Below, in pieces: positions 36,131-45,030 of a stretch of 64,000 bases of DNA. Position numbers and translations under genes: made by a program. This stretch comes from Bradyrhizobium cytisi (lineage in GTDB: Bacteria > Pseudomonadota > Alphaproteobacteria > Rhizobiales > Xanthobacteraceae). The notes beneath the pieces were generated by a model. That model saw only the letters and a program-made list of their open reading frames with translations. It did no database searches and was not told where the DNA came from. The stretch is taken from assembly GCF_008123515.1 (NCBI RefSeq), contig NZ_VSSR01000014.1, positions 1 to 64,000 of the forward strand, read 5' to 3'. The stretch's first letter is position 1. Each line of letters starts with the position of its first letter.

Positions 36131-36625
36131 ATGGCCCAAACAAAGCCGCTGAGCTCGTGGGCGATCGCGGTGACGACCACCGTGGGCTTTTTGCCTGCGG
36201 CGGTGAGCGGCCCGATAGCGGCCACGGAGACGAACCTGCGCCTTCCATGCGATGTCCCGTACCGGCTCTGGCTGGCGTTCCACAACGTCGGTCTTACCCC
36301 ACGAAACGCGCGGCTGATAGTGATAGCTCCAGGCGACCTCTACAAGCATGCGGCGACGCGCCAGGCACCGCCAGGAGTGGCGCCATCGAATCGTCCCCAA
36401 CTCGAACGACCGTCTCAGCGAGCCAGGACGTCCGACGATCCGGTCGTGCTCGACGATCTGCCGGAGCTCGTTCCCATCACCACGGCGGAGCTGGACACGA
36501 TCCAGTTCTACCTGGGCGACCTGATCGATCGACTCATCGCGGACGCCGCCGCCTCCACCGAAACCAAGTCTGTTTCGGTCCCCAAGGCCCGGAAGCAAGC
36601 CGGGATCCCGCCCCCTAGATCGTGA
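36131..36625 (+). CDS. Doubtful hypothetical ORF
   Basis: 164 codons from MAQTKPLSSWAIAVTT. The N-terminus is hydrophobic (signal-like), and the C-terminal TTAELDTIQFYLGDLIDRL stretch is a plausible amphipathic helix. There is no family match and no clear ribosome site. It lies between the defence island and the recombinase relic, in a region with other gene debris. It may be a composite or non-coding frame. Confidence 0.25.
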   Translation: MAQTKPLSSWAIAVTTTVGFLPAAVSGPIAATETNLRLPCDVPYRLWLAFHNVGLTPRNARLIVIAPGDLYKHAATRQAPPGVAPSNRPQLERPSQRARTSDDPVVLDDLPELVPITTAELDTIQFYLGDLIDRLIADAAASTETKSVSVPKARKQAGIPPPRS

Positions 36626-36838
36626 CTGGTAACGCCATGCGCCCTCCTGACCAACACTCCGAATTGACGACGGCGCCGGGGACAATGCAGCCGGCGACGC
36701 CGATCGAGCTGCGCAGCACAATACCATTGTCGGCCCCTTGACGGACAAAGAGCTCCGGACCAGTGGCATGAAGAGCGTCGTGGCCTTTGTTCGGACCGAG
36801 AGATCGAAGGCAGCCGTATAGAAAGGCACCGCAAGAAG

Positions 36839-37125
36839 CAGCTAACTAAATGCCTCTACAAACTCATCGAAGATGGAGTCACCGAAATCGATGATGTCCT
36901 CAAGGACCGCTTGAACGTTCTCAAGGCTGATCGGGATCGCTCATAGGCCGCTCTCGAACGTGCCGCCAAGTCACACTCATCGAACGCGATCCAGATCGCC
37001 CCCGCGTTGCTGGAGCAGTTCGGCCGCACGATGCGAGAGAACCTAGCCTCGGGCTCTATCCCTTCCGGAAATCCTACCTGCAGTCTCTCATTAGCGTAGT
37101 CACCGTGGTAGCTATTCGGTAGCTA
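36839..37125 (+). pseudogene. Large serine recombinase C-terminal relic
   Basis: Reading along the plus strand gives LYKLIEDGVTEIDDVLKDRL, NVLKADRDR then an in-frame TAG. After a short shift, IQIAPALLEQFGRTMREN and SIPFRKSYLQSLISVVTV follow. These are the coiled-coil and C-terminal parts of recombinase-family (serine integrase-like) proteins. The catalytic N-terminus is absent and stops interrupt the frame. It sits 50 bp from the tRNA 3' fragment, which suggests an old integration module. Confidence 0.7.
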
Positions 37126-37172
37126 TTGATCGCTAACTCCGAAGCCATTGGATTGTAAGATGTTGATTTCGC

Positions 37173-37216
37173 TGGTACAGTTGGGTGGGCTTGAACCACC
37201 GACCTCCTGTTCCACG
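37173..37216 (-). other. tRNA 3' fragment (probably tRNA-His), likely att site
   Basis: On the minus strand the 44 bp CGTGGAACAGGAGGTCGG...GTACCA equal the anticodon-loop side, variable loop, T-arm (GGTGGTTCAAGCCCACC) and acceptor 3' half of a tRNA with encoded CCA. The GTG triplet and the A before CCA fit the unusual alphaproteobacterial tRNA-His. The 5' half is absent. A 3' tRNA fragment is the usual trace of island integration. Its CCA end points to lower coordinates, so the inserted element should lie to the right. Confidence 0.7.
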
Positions 37217-37419
37217 GTCAGGAGCGTCGCCACCCGTTGATTATCGAGCTGCAGAGCTGGCTGCGCGAGGAGCGTGCCAAGCTCTCCAGGAACAACGACA
37301 CGACCAGCGCGAATAATGCAAGCGGGGGACAGGGCAGAGCCAGGCTCGGGGCTACGCCGCCCCGAGCTACTTGAAAATTTAATTGGGGTCGCCGGCTTCG
37401 CGGCCGATGGCGCGGTGGT

Positions 37420-38763
37420 CTACTCAGCTGCTGCCGGTGGAGAGCGGCCGACGATGACACTGAGCAAGCCCTGGCCCCACAGGCGCTTGGCGGCCGCTTT
37501 GGCGTCGTCCAGCGTCACCGCATCGACGATGGCGTTGCGCTTCTCGATATAGTCGATCGGCAGCTTGTCCTGCTGATATTGCAGCAATGCCTGCGCGAGC
37601 TTGGAGGAGGTGTCGAGCGCCAGCATCTGCGAGCCCTTGAGATAGGACTTGGCCTCGTCGAGCTCCTTCTGCGTCGGGCCCTCCTCGGCGATGCGGCGCA
37701 CTTCCTTCTCGATGACATCGATCGTGTCGCCGGCACGGTCGGCGCGCGTACCGGTGTTGCCGATGAAGACCGCCGAATGCTCCATCCAGAGCAGCGATTC
37801 GAACACCGAATAGGCGAGGCCACGCTTCTCGCGGACCTCATGATAGAGCCGCGAGGACAAGCCGCCGCCGCCGAGGATGTGGTTGACGACATAGGCCGCC
37901 ATGAAGTTCGGATCGCTGCGCTTCACGCCGGGGCCGCCGAAGGTGATGACGGTCTGCGGCACGTCGAGCGGCACGAAGGCGCGCTGCGGCGGCTTTGCGG
38001 CCTCGATGTCGGGGACCGCTGTGAGAGTGGCTTTGGCAGGCAAGCTGCCAAACGTGTGGTCGAGCAGCTTGCCAAGCGTGGCCGAATCGACGTCGCCGAC
38101 AACGGAGATCTTCAGCGTATCCTTGGCAAGCACGCGGCCGACATAATCCTTCATGTCGGCAACCGTGATGGTCGGTACGCTGTCCAGCGTGCCGGTGGTC
38201 TGTCGCCCGTAAGGGTGATCGCCGAACGCTATCTCCAAAAATTTCCGGCTCGCGAGCGAGGTCGGGTTGGTGGTCTCGCGGCGCAGGCCCGAGATGACCT
38301 GCGAGCGAATGCGCTCGACATCGGCCGTTTCGAAATGCGGCGAGGTCAATGCCGACCGCAGCAGGTCGAAGGCCTCGTCCTTGTTGTCGCGGAGCATGCG
38401 CAGGCTGCCGCGTAAGGTGTCGCGGGTGGCGCTGAAGGAGAGCTCGATGGCACGGCGGTCGAGCCGCTCATGGAATGTCTTGGAATCGAGATCGCCGGAG
38501 CCCTCGTCGAGGAGGTCGCCGACCAGATTGGCGACGCCCGGCTTGTCCTTCGGATCCTGGGCCGAGCCGCCGGCAAAGGAATATTCCATGGCGATCAGCG
38601 GCACGGTCGCGTCCTGCACGAACCAGGCCTCGATGCCGCCCGGCGAGATCAGGTGCTGAACCTTTGCGGCCGCCTGCGACGGCGACACCGCGGCCAGCAC
38701 GAGTGCCGCACCGGTGGCGAAGGACAGCGCGACGTTGCGTGCGCGAAGGAAGGAATGATTCAC
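37420..38763 (-). CDS. M16-family peptidase-like protein without active site (partner subunit)
   Basis: 447 residues from GTG at 38763. A signal peptide is visible (ALSFATGAALVLAAVSPSQAAA). It has the two tandem LuxS/MPP-like halves of M16 proteins, including the C-terminal GPGVKRSDPNFMAAYVVNHIL and the SRLYHEVREKRGLAYSV motif. The HxxEH zinc motif is missing (VANLVGDLLDEGSG stands in its place), as in non-catalytic beta-type subunits. Its GTG overlaps the stop of the catalytic gene. It is expected in the periplasm, dimerising with that protein. Confidence 0.88.
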   Translation of the reverse strand: MNHSFLRARNVALSFATGAALVLAAVSPSQAAAKVQHLISPGGIEAWFVQDATVPLIAMEYSFAGGSAQDPKDKPGVANLVGDLLDEGSGDLDSKTFHERLDRRAIELSFSATRDTLRGSLRMLRDNKDEAFDLLRSALTSPHFETADVERIRSQVISGLRRETTNPTSLASRKFLEIAFGDHPYGRQTTGTLDSVPTITVADMKDYVGRVLAKDTLKISVVGDVDSATLGKLLDHTFGSLPAKATLTAVPDIEAAKPPQRAFVPLDVPQTVITFGGPGVKRSDPNFMAAYVVNHILGGGGLSSRLYHEVREKRGLAYSVFESLLWMEHSAVFIGNTGTRADRAGDTIDVIEKEVRRIAEEGPTQKELDEAKSYLKGSQMLALDTSSKLAQALLQYQQDKLPIDYIEKRNAIVDAVTLDDAKAAAKRLWGQGLLSVIVGRSPPAAAE

Positions 38764-40226
38764 GAACGCTTCTCCTTGCGCTTGGCGGGTGTGGTGTCCT
38801 TGATCAGATAGCCCGTCACCGAGCGCTTCTTCTCGAGCCATTTTTGCGCAGCGGCGCGAACCTGCTCGGCGGTGACCGCGCGAATGCGGTCGGGCCAGCT
38901 CCTGATGTCCTCGATCGACAGGCCCGTGGTCAGCGCGCCGCCATACAAGCGGGCCAGCACCGCCTGGTTGTCCTGGGCGTAGATCGCTTCCGCAATGAGC
39001 TGGGTCTTGACCCGCTCCAGATCCTCGGCGCAGATCGGGTCCTGCACGATGTCGGCGATGACGCCGTCGATCACCTGCTCGACATCCGCGAAGCTGACGC
39101 CGGGTCTCGGCGAGGCCGCGACCGCGAACTGGGTCGGATCGAGCGAGATGCTCGAATAGCCGGCGCTGGCGGAGACCGCGAGCGGCTTGTCCACGACGAG
39201 TGCGCGGTAGAGATAGGAGTTGTTGCCGCTGCCCATCAACTGCGCGAGCACGTCGAGCGCTGCGCTCTCGCCTGCCGCGGCCGTCGTTGCCGAGGGCACG
39301 AGGTAATAGCGTTGCAGGCTGGGCTGCTCGACGCGCGGATCTGACAGCGTGACGGTGCGTGGTGCAGCCGGCTCCGGTTCCTGCGGGCGGATGCGCTGTG
39401 CGGGGATCGCCGGCTGGGCGGGGATCGGGCCAAAATTGCGCTCGACCAACGGGCGCACGTCGGCGGCCTCGACGTCGCCGGCGATCACCAGGATCGCGTT
39501 GTTCGGCGCGTAGAAGCGGCGGTAGAAGGCGAGCGCGTCTTCGCGATTGAGCTTTTCGATCTCCTGGTGCCAGCCGATCGCGAGACGGCCATAGGGATGG
39601 TTGAGATAGAGCGCGGCCATGATCTGCTCGTTGAGCCGCGCATCGGGGCTGTTGGCGACGCGCATGTTGTACTCTTCGAGCACGACGTCGCGTTCGGGCA
39701 GCACGTTCTCGTCCTTGAGGATCAGGCCGGTCATGCGGTCGGCCTCGAACTCCATCATGGTCGGCAACTGCTCGCGCGGCACGCGCTGGTAGTAGTTGGT
39801 GTAGTCGAGCGAGGTCGAGGCGTTCTCGTTCCCGCCGACGCGCCGCACGGTCTGGGAGAACTCGCCGATCGGGTGCTTCTCCGTGCCCTTGAACATCAAA
39901 TGTTCGAGGAAATGGGCGAGCCCCGACTTGCCCGGTGTCTCGTCGGCCGAGCCGAGCTTATACCAGATCATCTCAGTCACCACCGGCGTGCGGTGATCGG
40001 GGATCACCACGACCTGGAGGCCGTTCTGAAGCATGAAGCTCGCTGGTCGTTCCCAGGTGGGTGTGATCTGGGCAAGAACGCTCCCGTTCACAGGAACGCC
40101 CCGGGAGCTAGGATCCAGGCTATTTTCCGTTTTGCTCTCGACCGCCAGCGCGGTACGCGTCATCAAGGCTAGGGCAAAAGTGGCCGTGCCTAGCACCTTG
40201 ATTGTCAGGGATCTGGAATTCTTCAT
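38760..40226 (-). CDS. M16-family zinc peptidase (catalytic subunit)
   Basis: 488 residues from MKNSRSLTIKVLG with a signal peptide (VLGTATFALALMTRTALA). The zinc motif HFLEHLMFKG (HxxEH) is intact at about residue 108, with the second Glu ~76 residues on in the VVLEEYNMR region. The C-terminal half has RVEQPSLQRYYLVPS and SYLYRALVVDKPLAVS. Substrates of bacterial M16 pairs are short unfolded peptides. The gene is preceded by a -24/-12 promoter and a NifA site, so it is probably expressed with nitrogenase. Confidence 0.92.
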   Translation of the reverse strand: MKNSRSLTIKVLGTATFALALMTRTALAVESKTENSLDPSSRGVPVNGSVLAQITPTWERPASFMLQNGLQVVVIPDHRTPVVTEMIWYKLGSADETPGKSGLAHFLEHLMFKGTEKHPIGEFSQTVRRVGGNENASTSLDYTNYYQRVPREQLPTMMEFEADRMTGLILKDENVLPERDVVLEEYNMRVANSPDARLNEQIMAALYLNHPYGRLAIGWHQEIEKLNREDALAFYRRFYAPNNAILVIAGDVEAADVRPLVERNFGPIPAQPAIPAQRIRPQEPEPAAPRTVTLSDPRVEQPSLQRYYLVPSATTAAAGESAALDVLAQLMGSGNNSYLYRALVVDKPLAVSASAGYSSISLDPTQFAVAASPRPGVSFADVEQVIDGVIADIVQDPICAEDLERVKTQLIAEAIYAQDNQAVLARLYGGALTTGLSIEDIRSWPDRIRAVTAEQVRAAAQKWLEKKRSVTGYLIKDTTPAKRKEKRS

Positions 40227-40313
40227 GTCATGGCCTTTGGTCAGTAGAGATCCACGTTCTGCAGCGGACATCGCGACAAAGCAGGTGAGCCGCACGCCGT
40301 TGGCAAGCAGCTG

Positions 40314-40329
40314 AGCAAATGTCGGGCCA
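40314..40329 (-). promoter_or_regulatory. Sigma-54 (-24/-12) promoter of M16 pair
   Basis: Minus strand TGGCCCGACATTTGCT matches the -24/-12 consensus TGGCACG-N4-TTGCT at all but one position, with correct GG-to-GC spacing. It lies 88 bp upstream of the start codon at 40226. Confidence 0.75.
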
Positions 40330-40442
40330 ATCGCCTGACGCTTCTGCGCACGGGCCGCTGCGCGGCCAACTGCACGCAAGCAAAGCGGAACGCGTATCTT
40401 CTCTCCGAAAGCCAACCCGCACTTGTTTGGTATCTGCCAACA

Positions 40443-40458
40443 TGTTGCGAACACGACA
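40443..40458 (-). promoter_or_regulatory. NifA upstream activator site for M16 pair
   Basis: TGTTGCGAACACGACA is an exact TGT-N10-ACA site, about 115 bp upstream of the -24 box, a normal distance for NifA. Confidence 0.75.
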
Positions 40459-41631
40459 TTGCACACGAACGCGCACGACAACTCGCCGCCTCGCCGTTGC
40501 CCCACTTTTCTGAGCACCCCTACACGACTTGGTTTCCGAAGGGCTTGAACGGCTCGTCGCAGCGAGCCGCACCAACGCTATTAGGAAAGGACTTCCATGC
40601 CTCTTTACCTGCATGGCATTCTCGCGCGTGAGGACACGAGCCCGAACAGGTCGAGGAACTGACGACCTAGCTGAGGGGATCATCAAGCAGCTCGGCGGCG
40701 ACACCCAAGAGAATTGGAGCGTGCGCACCAGCTCAATAATCAGAGCTTTCGATGAATTCTCTTCGGGTCCAAGCCGCGCCGGTCGGGCGTGCTTTAAACG
40801 GGGGTGCAGCCATGTCCACAGGCGATCCGCATCAGTGGTCGCCAGGATCATAGCTATCGCTCTTGATCACATGCGTTAGAAGGAGTGCTGTTGTGGGCCG
40901 GAGCGCAAAGTGTTGATCTGGGCGTCGTCCTGGAAGTGCAAAAGAAGGGGCATGCTAGACGGCCCTAGAACCCCTCGGGAGAGCATTGACGCGGCGACCG
41001 TCGCTCCTCCTCCATTGACATTTCGAGTCGCGGTTGGAGTCGCCAGTTGTACTTTTGAGGGATCGCATTCGATCCGAACCATTCACGTCTGGGCAGACGA
41101 TATGCAAGCAGTGCCCGCGACCCAGCGGCGGCATAGCCCTCCGGGTGGGCGACCGCGCCTTTGAATCATAGATGATGGCGATCGTGCGGTTAAGTACGGT
41201 CCAGTCGTCGTCTTCAAGATAGCTAATCTAAGTAGGAGATTGGTGTGGTCCCGGATGGGTCCGCTTCACTACCACAGGTCCTAATCTATTAGAAAACGGG
41301 CGTCTTCTGAAGCTTTTGTCGGACGGCGAACGAATGCCTCACCGGGAAGGCGATTTGAGAGGTCCTCCGCAAGCACGGGGATGCTTCAGAAGGGAACGCT
41401 GGTCCCCGGGAAGAGCAGGGGCAATCGGAACTTCGGGGACGGATGCCCACGCACGTCGATCATGATGACATGGCGCTTCGGACGGCGGCAAGGCCGCCAC
41501 GTTTCATAAGAAAGCTGCCATTCAACTCGGTTTCGAGAGAGCTTGAATCGTACGTAGCGTCATATTGTACGCTTTCGATCGCGTAGAGTTGCGCCTCGGT
41601 TACGCAATTACGACGACATTTATCGCGGACG
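40459..41631. other. Long stretch without supported genes
   Basis: About 1.2 kb. Short frames on both strands have no plausible starts, families or coding pattern; it looks like decayed IS and gene debris. The segment around 41220-41290 is AT-richer with short repeats. No promoter to neighbouring genes is evident apart from the elements listed separately. Confidence 0.45.
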
Positions 41632-41647
41632 TGTCGACTTATGGACA
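41632..41647 (+). promoter_or_regulatory. NifA site upstream of the radical-SAM-like gene
   Basis: TGTCGACTTATGGACA is an exact TGT-N10-ACA match. It ends 5 bp before a 209-bp inserted element and 236 bp before the -24/-12 promoter at 41883. Confidence 0.55.
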
Positions 41648-41652
41648 GATTG

Positions 41653-41861
41653 TGTTGCAAAACTCGAAAGTTGCAAGGCTCAAGATTTTTCGCGAAAACA
41701 CTAAGCAGCGAGCGATCGCTGATTCGTATGACCTCAATCGCGTTACCGAAGTCGCCTGTGAATTTTGCGTGAGGCCGTGAGGTCCCTCGCATCTTGTACG
41801 CGAAAGTCGCGCCCACGGCCCGCAGAATTTTGGTCATCGGCGAAAAACGACTTTTGCAACA
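41653..41861. mobile_element. 209-bp non-autonomous element (MITE-like)
   Basis: It is bounded by TGTTGCAAAACTCG (41653-41666) and CGACTTTTGCAACA (41848-41861), inverted repeats with one mismatch over 14 bp. The left 13 bp equal the left end of the IS at 15917. No open gene lies inside. It is either a MITE mobilised by that IS family or an internally deleted relative. Confidence 0.65.
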
Positions 41862-41882
41862 ATATCGACACAGTACCGCCAT

Positions 41883-41898
41883 TGGCATGAGTGATGCT
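41883..41898 (+). promoter_or_regulatory. Sigma-54 promoter candidate for the radical-SAM-like gene
   Basis: TGGCATGAGTGATGCT has the required GG and GC with exact spacing, differing from consensus mainly at the first T of TTGC. It lies about 165 bp upstream of the start at 42050. Confidence 0.5.
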
Positions 41899-42049
41899 TG
41901 TTGGAATAAATGGGAAGTTAGACCAACCCCATCGATGCATGTCCACTCGGCAGCTGCCCGATCCTGCTGGACTGGGGCGCTAAGGGGAAGAGCCGTGGCG
42001 CTTTCTTCATCTGTCGCGGCCGCGCTTGCGATAGTGCCGTGTCGCGCTG

Positions 42050-43003
42050 ATGGATGAATCGAGGATGATGCAAGAGCGGACCGGCATGAGGGATGAAAAT
42101 CGACGGTCCCCTCAAGAGCTCTTTCAAACGCGGAGCGCGGAAGTGGATAATATAAAATCGATGACTCTACAGGAGCTGCGCTCTGCAATGACTGGCGGCA
42201 GGGTCCTGGAGATCACTACGACAACGGGCTGTGTCGGAAGTTCTTATTGCCCGCAGGACAAGTTCGCCGAACGGCAAAGAGCGATATCCGACGTGAAGCA
42301 CCTTTCTCTGCAAGATTTCAAGCGATGCCTGGCGCGCGTACCAGCAGCTGTCGACATCAGCTTTTCCGGGTATTCGGAGCCCTGGCTCAATCCGGCTTGC
42401 ACCGAGATGGTCGAGCATGCCTACGCGTGTGGCCATAGAATCCGGATTTTCACAAGCCTGGTAGGAATGAACGGGCGGGATCTAAGGCGCTTGCGTGCGC
42501 TGCAGTTCCGCGTTTTCCTGGTGCAGGTTTTTGATGACGGCACGTACATGGACAGTGGTCTCGTCAGGCGCAACTATGTCGATTTGCTGCGCCAACTTGT
42601 CGATGCCGACATTTCATCACTGCTCTTCATAGTCATGGGCGAGGTGCATCCCGAACTTGTCGACATAATTCCTGACGAAGCGCTGGTTCGCTCGCGTCCG
42701 CCGCGCAGCAGGGCTGGCAGCGGCGAGCTTAAGATGGTTGAAGCACGACAGCCAATCGTTGGAACACTGACATGTCCTGACGAAAGGCAATATCGGAATG
42801 TTCTTCTCCCAAACGGCGACGTTACTTTCTGCTGCATGGATTTTGAGCGACGACACGTTTTGGGCAACCTCCTCCGCGACAGGTACAAGGATCTCTTTGA
42901 AGGGGCGTCTTTTTGCAAGATTGCCGATCGCATGAACGGAGCAGACGGTTTTCTGCTTTGTCGATCGTGTGAATTCGCCGAACCGATAACGTCGGAATGC
43001 TAA
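42050..43003 (+). CDS. Radical-SAM/SPASM-like protein with degenerate cluster motif
   Basis: 317 residues. The N-terminal half has the layout of a radical SAM barrel: VLEITTTTGC..., then DISFSGYSEPWLNP, the GYSEP motif. The canonical CxxxCxxC is replaced by CVGSSYC, so the middle Cys is lost and the spacing shortened. The C-terminal part keeps a SPASM/twitch-like set (LTCPDER, FCCMDFERR, LLCRSCEFAE) for an auxiliary cluster. The substrate is unknown. NifA-type promoter elements lie upstream, so it may be symbiotically expressed. Activity as a radical SAM enzyme is doubtful. Confidence 0.7.
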   Translation: MDESRMMQERTGMRDENRRSPQELFQTRSAEVDNIKSMTLQELRSAMTGGRVLEITTTTGCVGSSYCPQDKFAERQRAISDVKHLSLQDFKRCLARVPAAVDISFSGYSEPWLNPACTEMVEHAYACGHRIRIFTSLVGMNGRDLRRLRALQFRVFLVQVFDDGTYMDSGLVRRNYVDLLRQLVDADISSLLFIVMGEVHPELVDIIPDEALVRSRPPRSRAGSGELKMVEARQPIVGTLTCPDERQYRNVLLPNGDVTFCCMDFERRHVLGNLLRDRYKDLFEGASFCKIADRMNGADGFLLCRSCEFAEPITSEC

Positions 43004-43123
43004 TCTTTGAGAAAAGCCGACCCCTGCCTGATCGAAGCGAATCACGAGCCCTGGCAAGGACGGCCTTGCAGCTCATCATCACATCAGCCGCGGGGATGAG
43101 CCTGCCATGAACGGAGGGTCGCC

Positions 43124-43437
43124 ATGGCCTGGAGCATTTTGTTGGTCGCCGGCCTGCTGGAGGTCGCCTGGGCAATCGGCCTCAAATACACCGAGGGCTT
43201 CACCAAGCTCGTTCCGTCCGTGCTCACGCTCGCGGCCATGGCCGGCAGCGTGATCCTGCTCGGCCTTGCTCTGAAGACGCTGTCTATCGGAACTGCCTAT
43301 GCGGTCTGGACCGGCATCGGTGCGGTCGGCACCGTAGCGCTCGGCATCATTCTGTTCGCGGAGCGGCCGCCGCGTGTCGCCTTGCCAGCATCGGACTGAT
43401 CGTCGCCGGCATTGTCGGGCTGAAGCTCGTGTCCTGA
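43124..43437 (+). pseudogene. sugE: SugE-type SMR efflux protein, one frameshift near the end
   Basis: The first 82 residues are a standard small multidrug resistance protein: [21 protein letters not shown] with the essential Glu14, then four hydrophobic helices. In the last helix, at about 43370 (a GGCCGCCGCG run), the frame slips. The correct ending ([16 protein letters not shown], stop at 43437) continues one frame over. One base repairs it. SugE exports quaternary ammonium compounds or guanidinium. The start has a GGAGGG site. Confidence 0.85.
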
Positions 43438-43910
43438 CGAAAACATCAAAAATATCCACCCCAACGAGGTGAGCGCCGCAACGATCCCCGAGGCCGGCAC
43501 CGTGATTGTCCAGGCACAGACGATCGAGCTGGCCACGTTCCAGCGCACCGCCGAGGAGCTCAGCTTCATTCGGCGTGCGTTGCGCGCTCCGCGCCTCGAA
43601 TTACCGGGTGTGACTTCATTGTGTCCTTGTAAAGAAGCTAGAGCAACTACTCTCTTTCAGAGGAGCATTCACAGAAATCATCGACCGGCGGTGCCGGCGC
43701 CTGGCATGCGATTCGTGTTCGACCTCAGACCCGCGGCTTGTGTGAACAATGGCCGTTCTTGTCAGGTAGACGATACCGGTGATCGAGGTCGCCGGGAGCT
43801 TGCATCGCGCCCATCGGTATAGAGTCTGCACACCCCATTTTGAGCGTGGGAGCGACGCTGCGACTTCAACGGCTCACGCTTTGTTGTGGAAGCCGACGCG
43901 GTTCGGTGAT
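43438..43910. other. Spacer, no gene supported
   Basis: About 470 bp between sugE and a small secreted protein gene. No convincing ORF, IS or regulatory element is seen. Confidence 0.4.
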
Positions 43911-44285
43911 ATGCGATCTGACGTGCTTGTTCGGGCCGCCGCAGCAGTTGCGCTCGTCGCGTGCGCTGTTGCTCATTCGGCGGATCTCGAGCCAGTGGTC
44001 AGCGAGCCATGCTGTTTCCAACCGCACGAAAATAGCTGCATTGTCTTCTGTGAGATTGTTGTGATCGGCGCCTGCAAGGCAGGTCCATACGTCTTTGTCA
44101 CCGACCGCACGTGTGGTGTTAGGCTTCTTACCCGCCCGGCCAAACGCTGGCCTATGTCAGAGCAGCCGTGGCTTGAAAAGGCAATCGCAGCCGATATCGC
44201 CAACAGCAGCGAAGTTCCTGTTGAGAACCTCTATGAATCCCTTGCTACAGCGCGACACCGCCAATTCGTCTTCATCGCAAGATAG
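43911..44285 (+). CDS. Small secreted cysteine-rich protein (hypothetical)
   Basis: 124 residues from MRSDVLVRAAAAVALVA. A signal peptide (residues ~7-23, AVAHSA) is followed by a Cys-rich part (EPCCFQPHENSCIVFC, VIGACKAG, DRTCG). The C-terminus is charged and helical. No family is recognised; periplasmic or secreted location is inferred. It stands alone on the plus strand, convergent with fixX. Confidence 0.45.
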   Translation: MRSDVLVRAAAAVALVACAVAHSADLEPVVSEPCCFQPHENSCIVFCEIVVIGACKAGPYVFVTDRTCGVRLLTRPAKRWPMSEQPWLEKAIAADIANSSEVPVENLYESLATARHRQFVFIAR

Positions 44286-44692
44286 GTAGCTAATCGGCGT
44301 CGTTTTCCGCCCAATTTGCAGCCTTTTTCACCGACGCCGCAGGCCCGGCCCAGTATCACTCCCAAGAGGCGCTCTCCGATTTTGACAAGCTGGCAGTGGC
44401 GAGGCGGGCTCTCGATTTCGTGAGACCGTTTTCTTGAGGTATCGGCGCAGGAATAACTCCTCTGCGGACGGAAGCCATTGATCGAACGGGCAGGCCACTT
44501 CGCCGCAAAGCACTTCCGATAGGTTCAGGTAAAACTGGCAAGCTGCGGTTGTCCATCACGCAAGGGCCCGCCCGGTAGATGGAAGTATCGGGACCCCGAT
44601 TGAATGTGCCCGGGTGAAATCTTGAGTCCCGCGCATCTCGTTGCATCGCGAAAACGCCGCATCCTGTCAAAGTCAGGCCCTCCCCTGAAGCT
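44286..44692. other. Downstream region of fixX
   Basis: 407 bp without a supported gene. It separates the end of fixBCX from the convergent secreted-protein gene. No strong terminator is seen. Confidence 0.4.
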
Positions 44693-44989
44693 TCAACCAA
44701 ACTTGAATAGCACACCGTAACCGCCCCGTGGGTAGCTCCACTTGATATCACCGCTTTCTTCGCAAATCACCCGGCAGGTGCCGCACTCGAGACACCCGTC
44801 GACTGTAACCTCAACATGACCTTTATCGTTGAGCTCGTAGCACCGTGCTGGGCAAGCCTTCAGCATCGACAAGAGCCGCGACGATGGCGTGGTGTGCGGC
44901 CGCACCTTGATATGGGCGCGGCCGGAATCAACAAGATAACGGTTGTAGAATAGTTTGTCCTCGACACGTTGGGATGGCTCGCTCGGCAT
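44693..44989 (-). CDS. fixX: FixX ferredoxin-like protein
   Basis: 98 residues from the ATG at 44989 (GGAG nine bases before). It holds [13 protein letters not shown] and the [19 protein letters not shown] motif, i.e. the cysteines for one [4Fe-4S] cluster, plus the conserved [11 protein letters not shown] end. FixX links the FixAB flavoprotein and FixC to nitrogenase electron supply. It follows fixC at a 41-bp gap and is the last gene of the leftward fix operon. A TTG upstream at 45007 is open but not needed. Confidence 0.95.
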   Translation of the reverse strand: MPSEPSQRVEDKLFYNRYLVDSGRAHIKVRPHTTPSSRLLSMLKACPARCYELNDKGHVEVTVDGCLECGTCRVICEESGDIKWSYPRGGYGVLFKFG

Positions 44990-45030
44990 TGATTCTGGCT
45001 CCGTCAATCGTCGTTATCTTTGCTTCGTGA

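Noticed and set aside
37173..37216. Functional tRNA gene
   Set aside because: Only the 3' half is present; no D-arm or 5' acceptor strand is found upstream.
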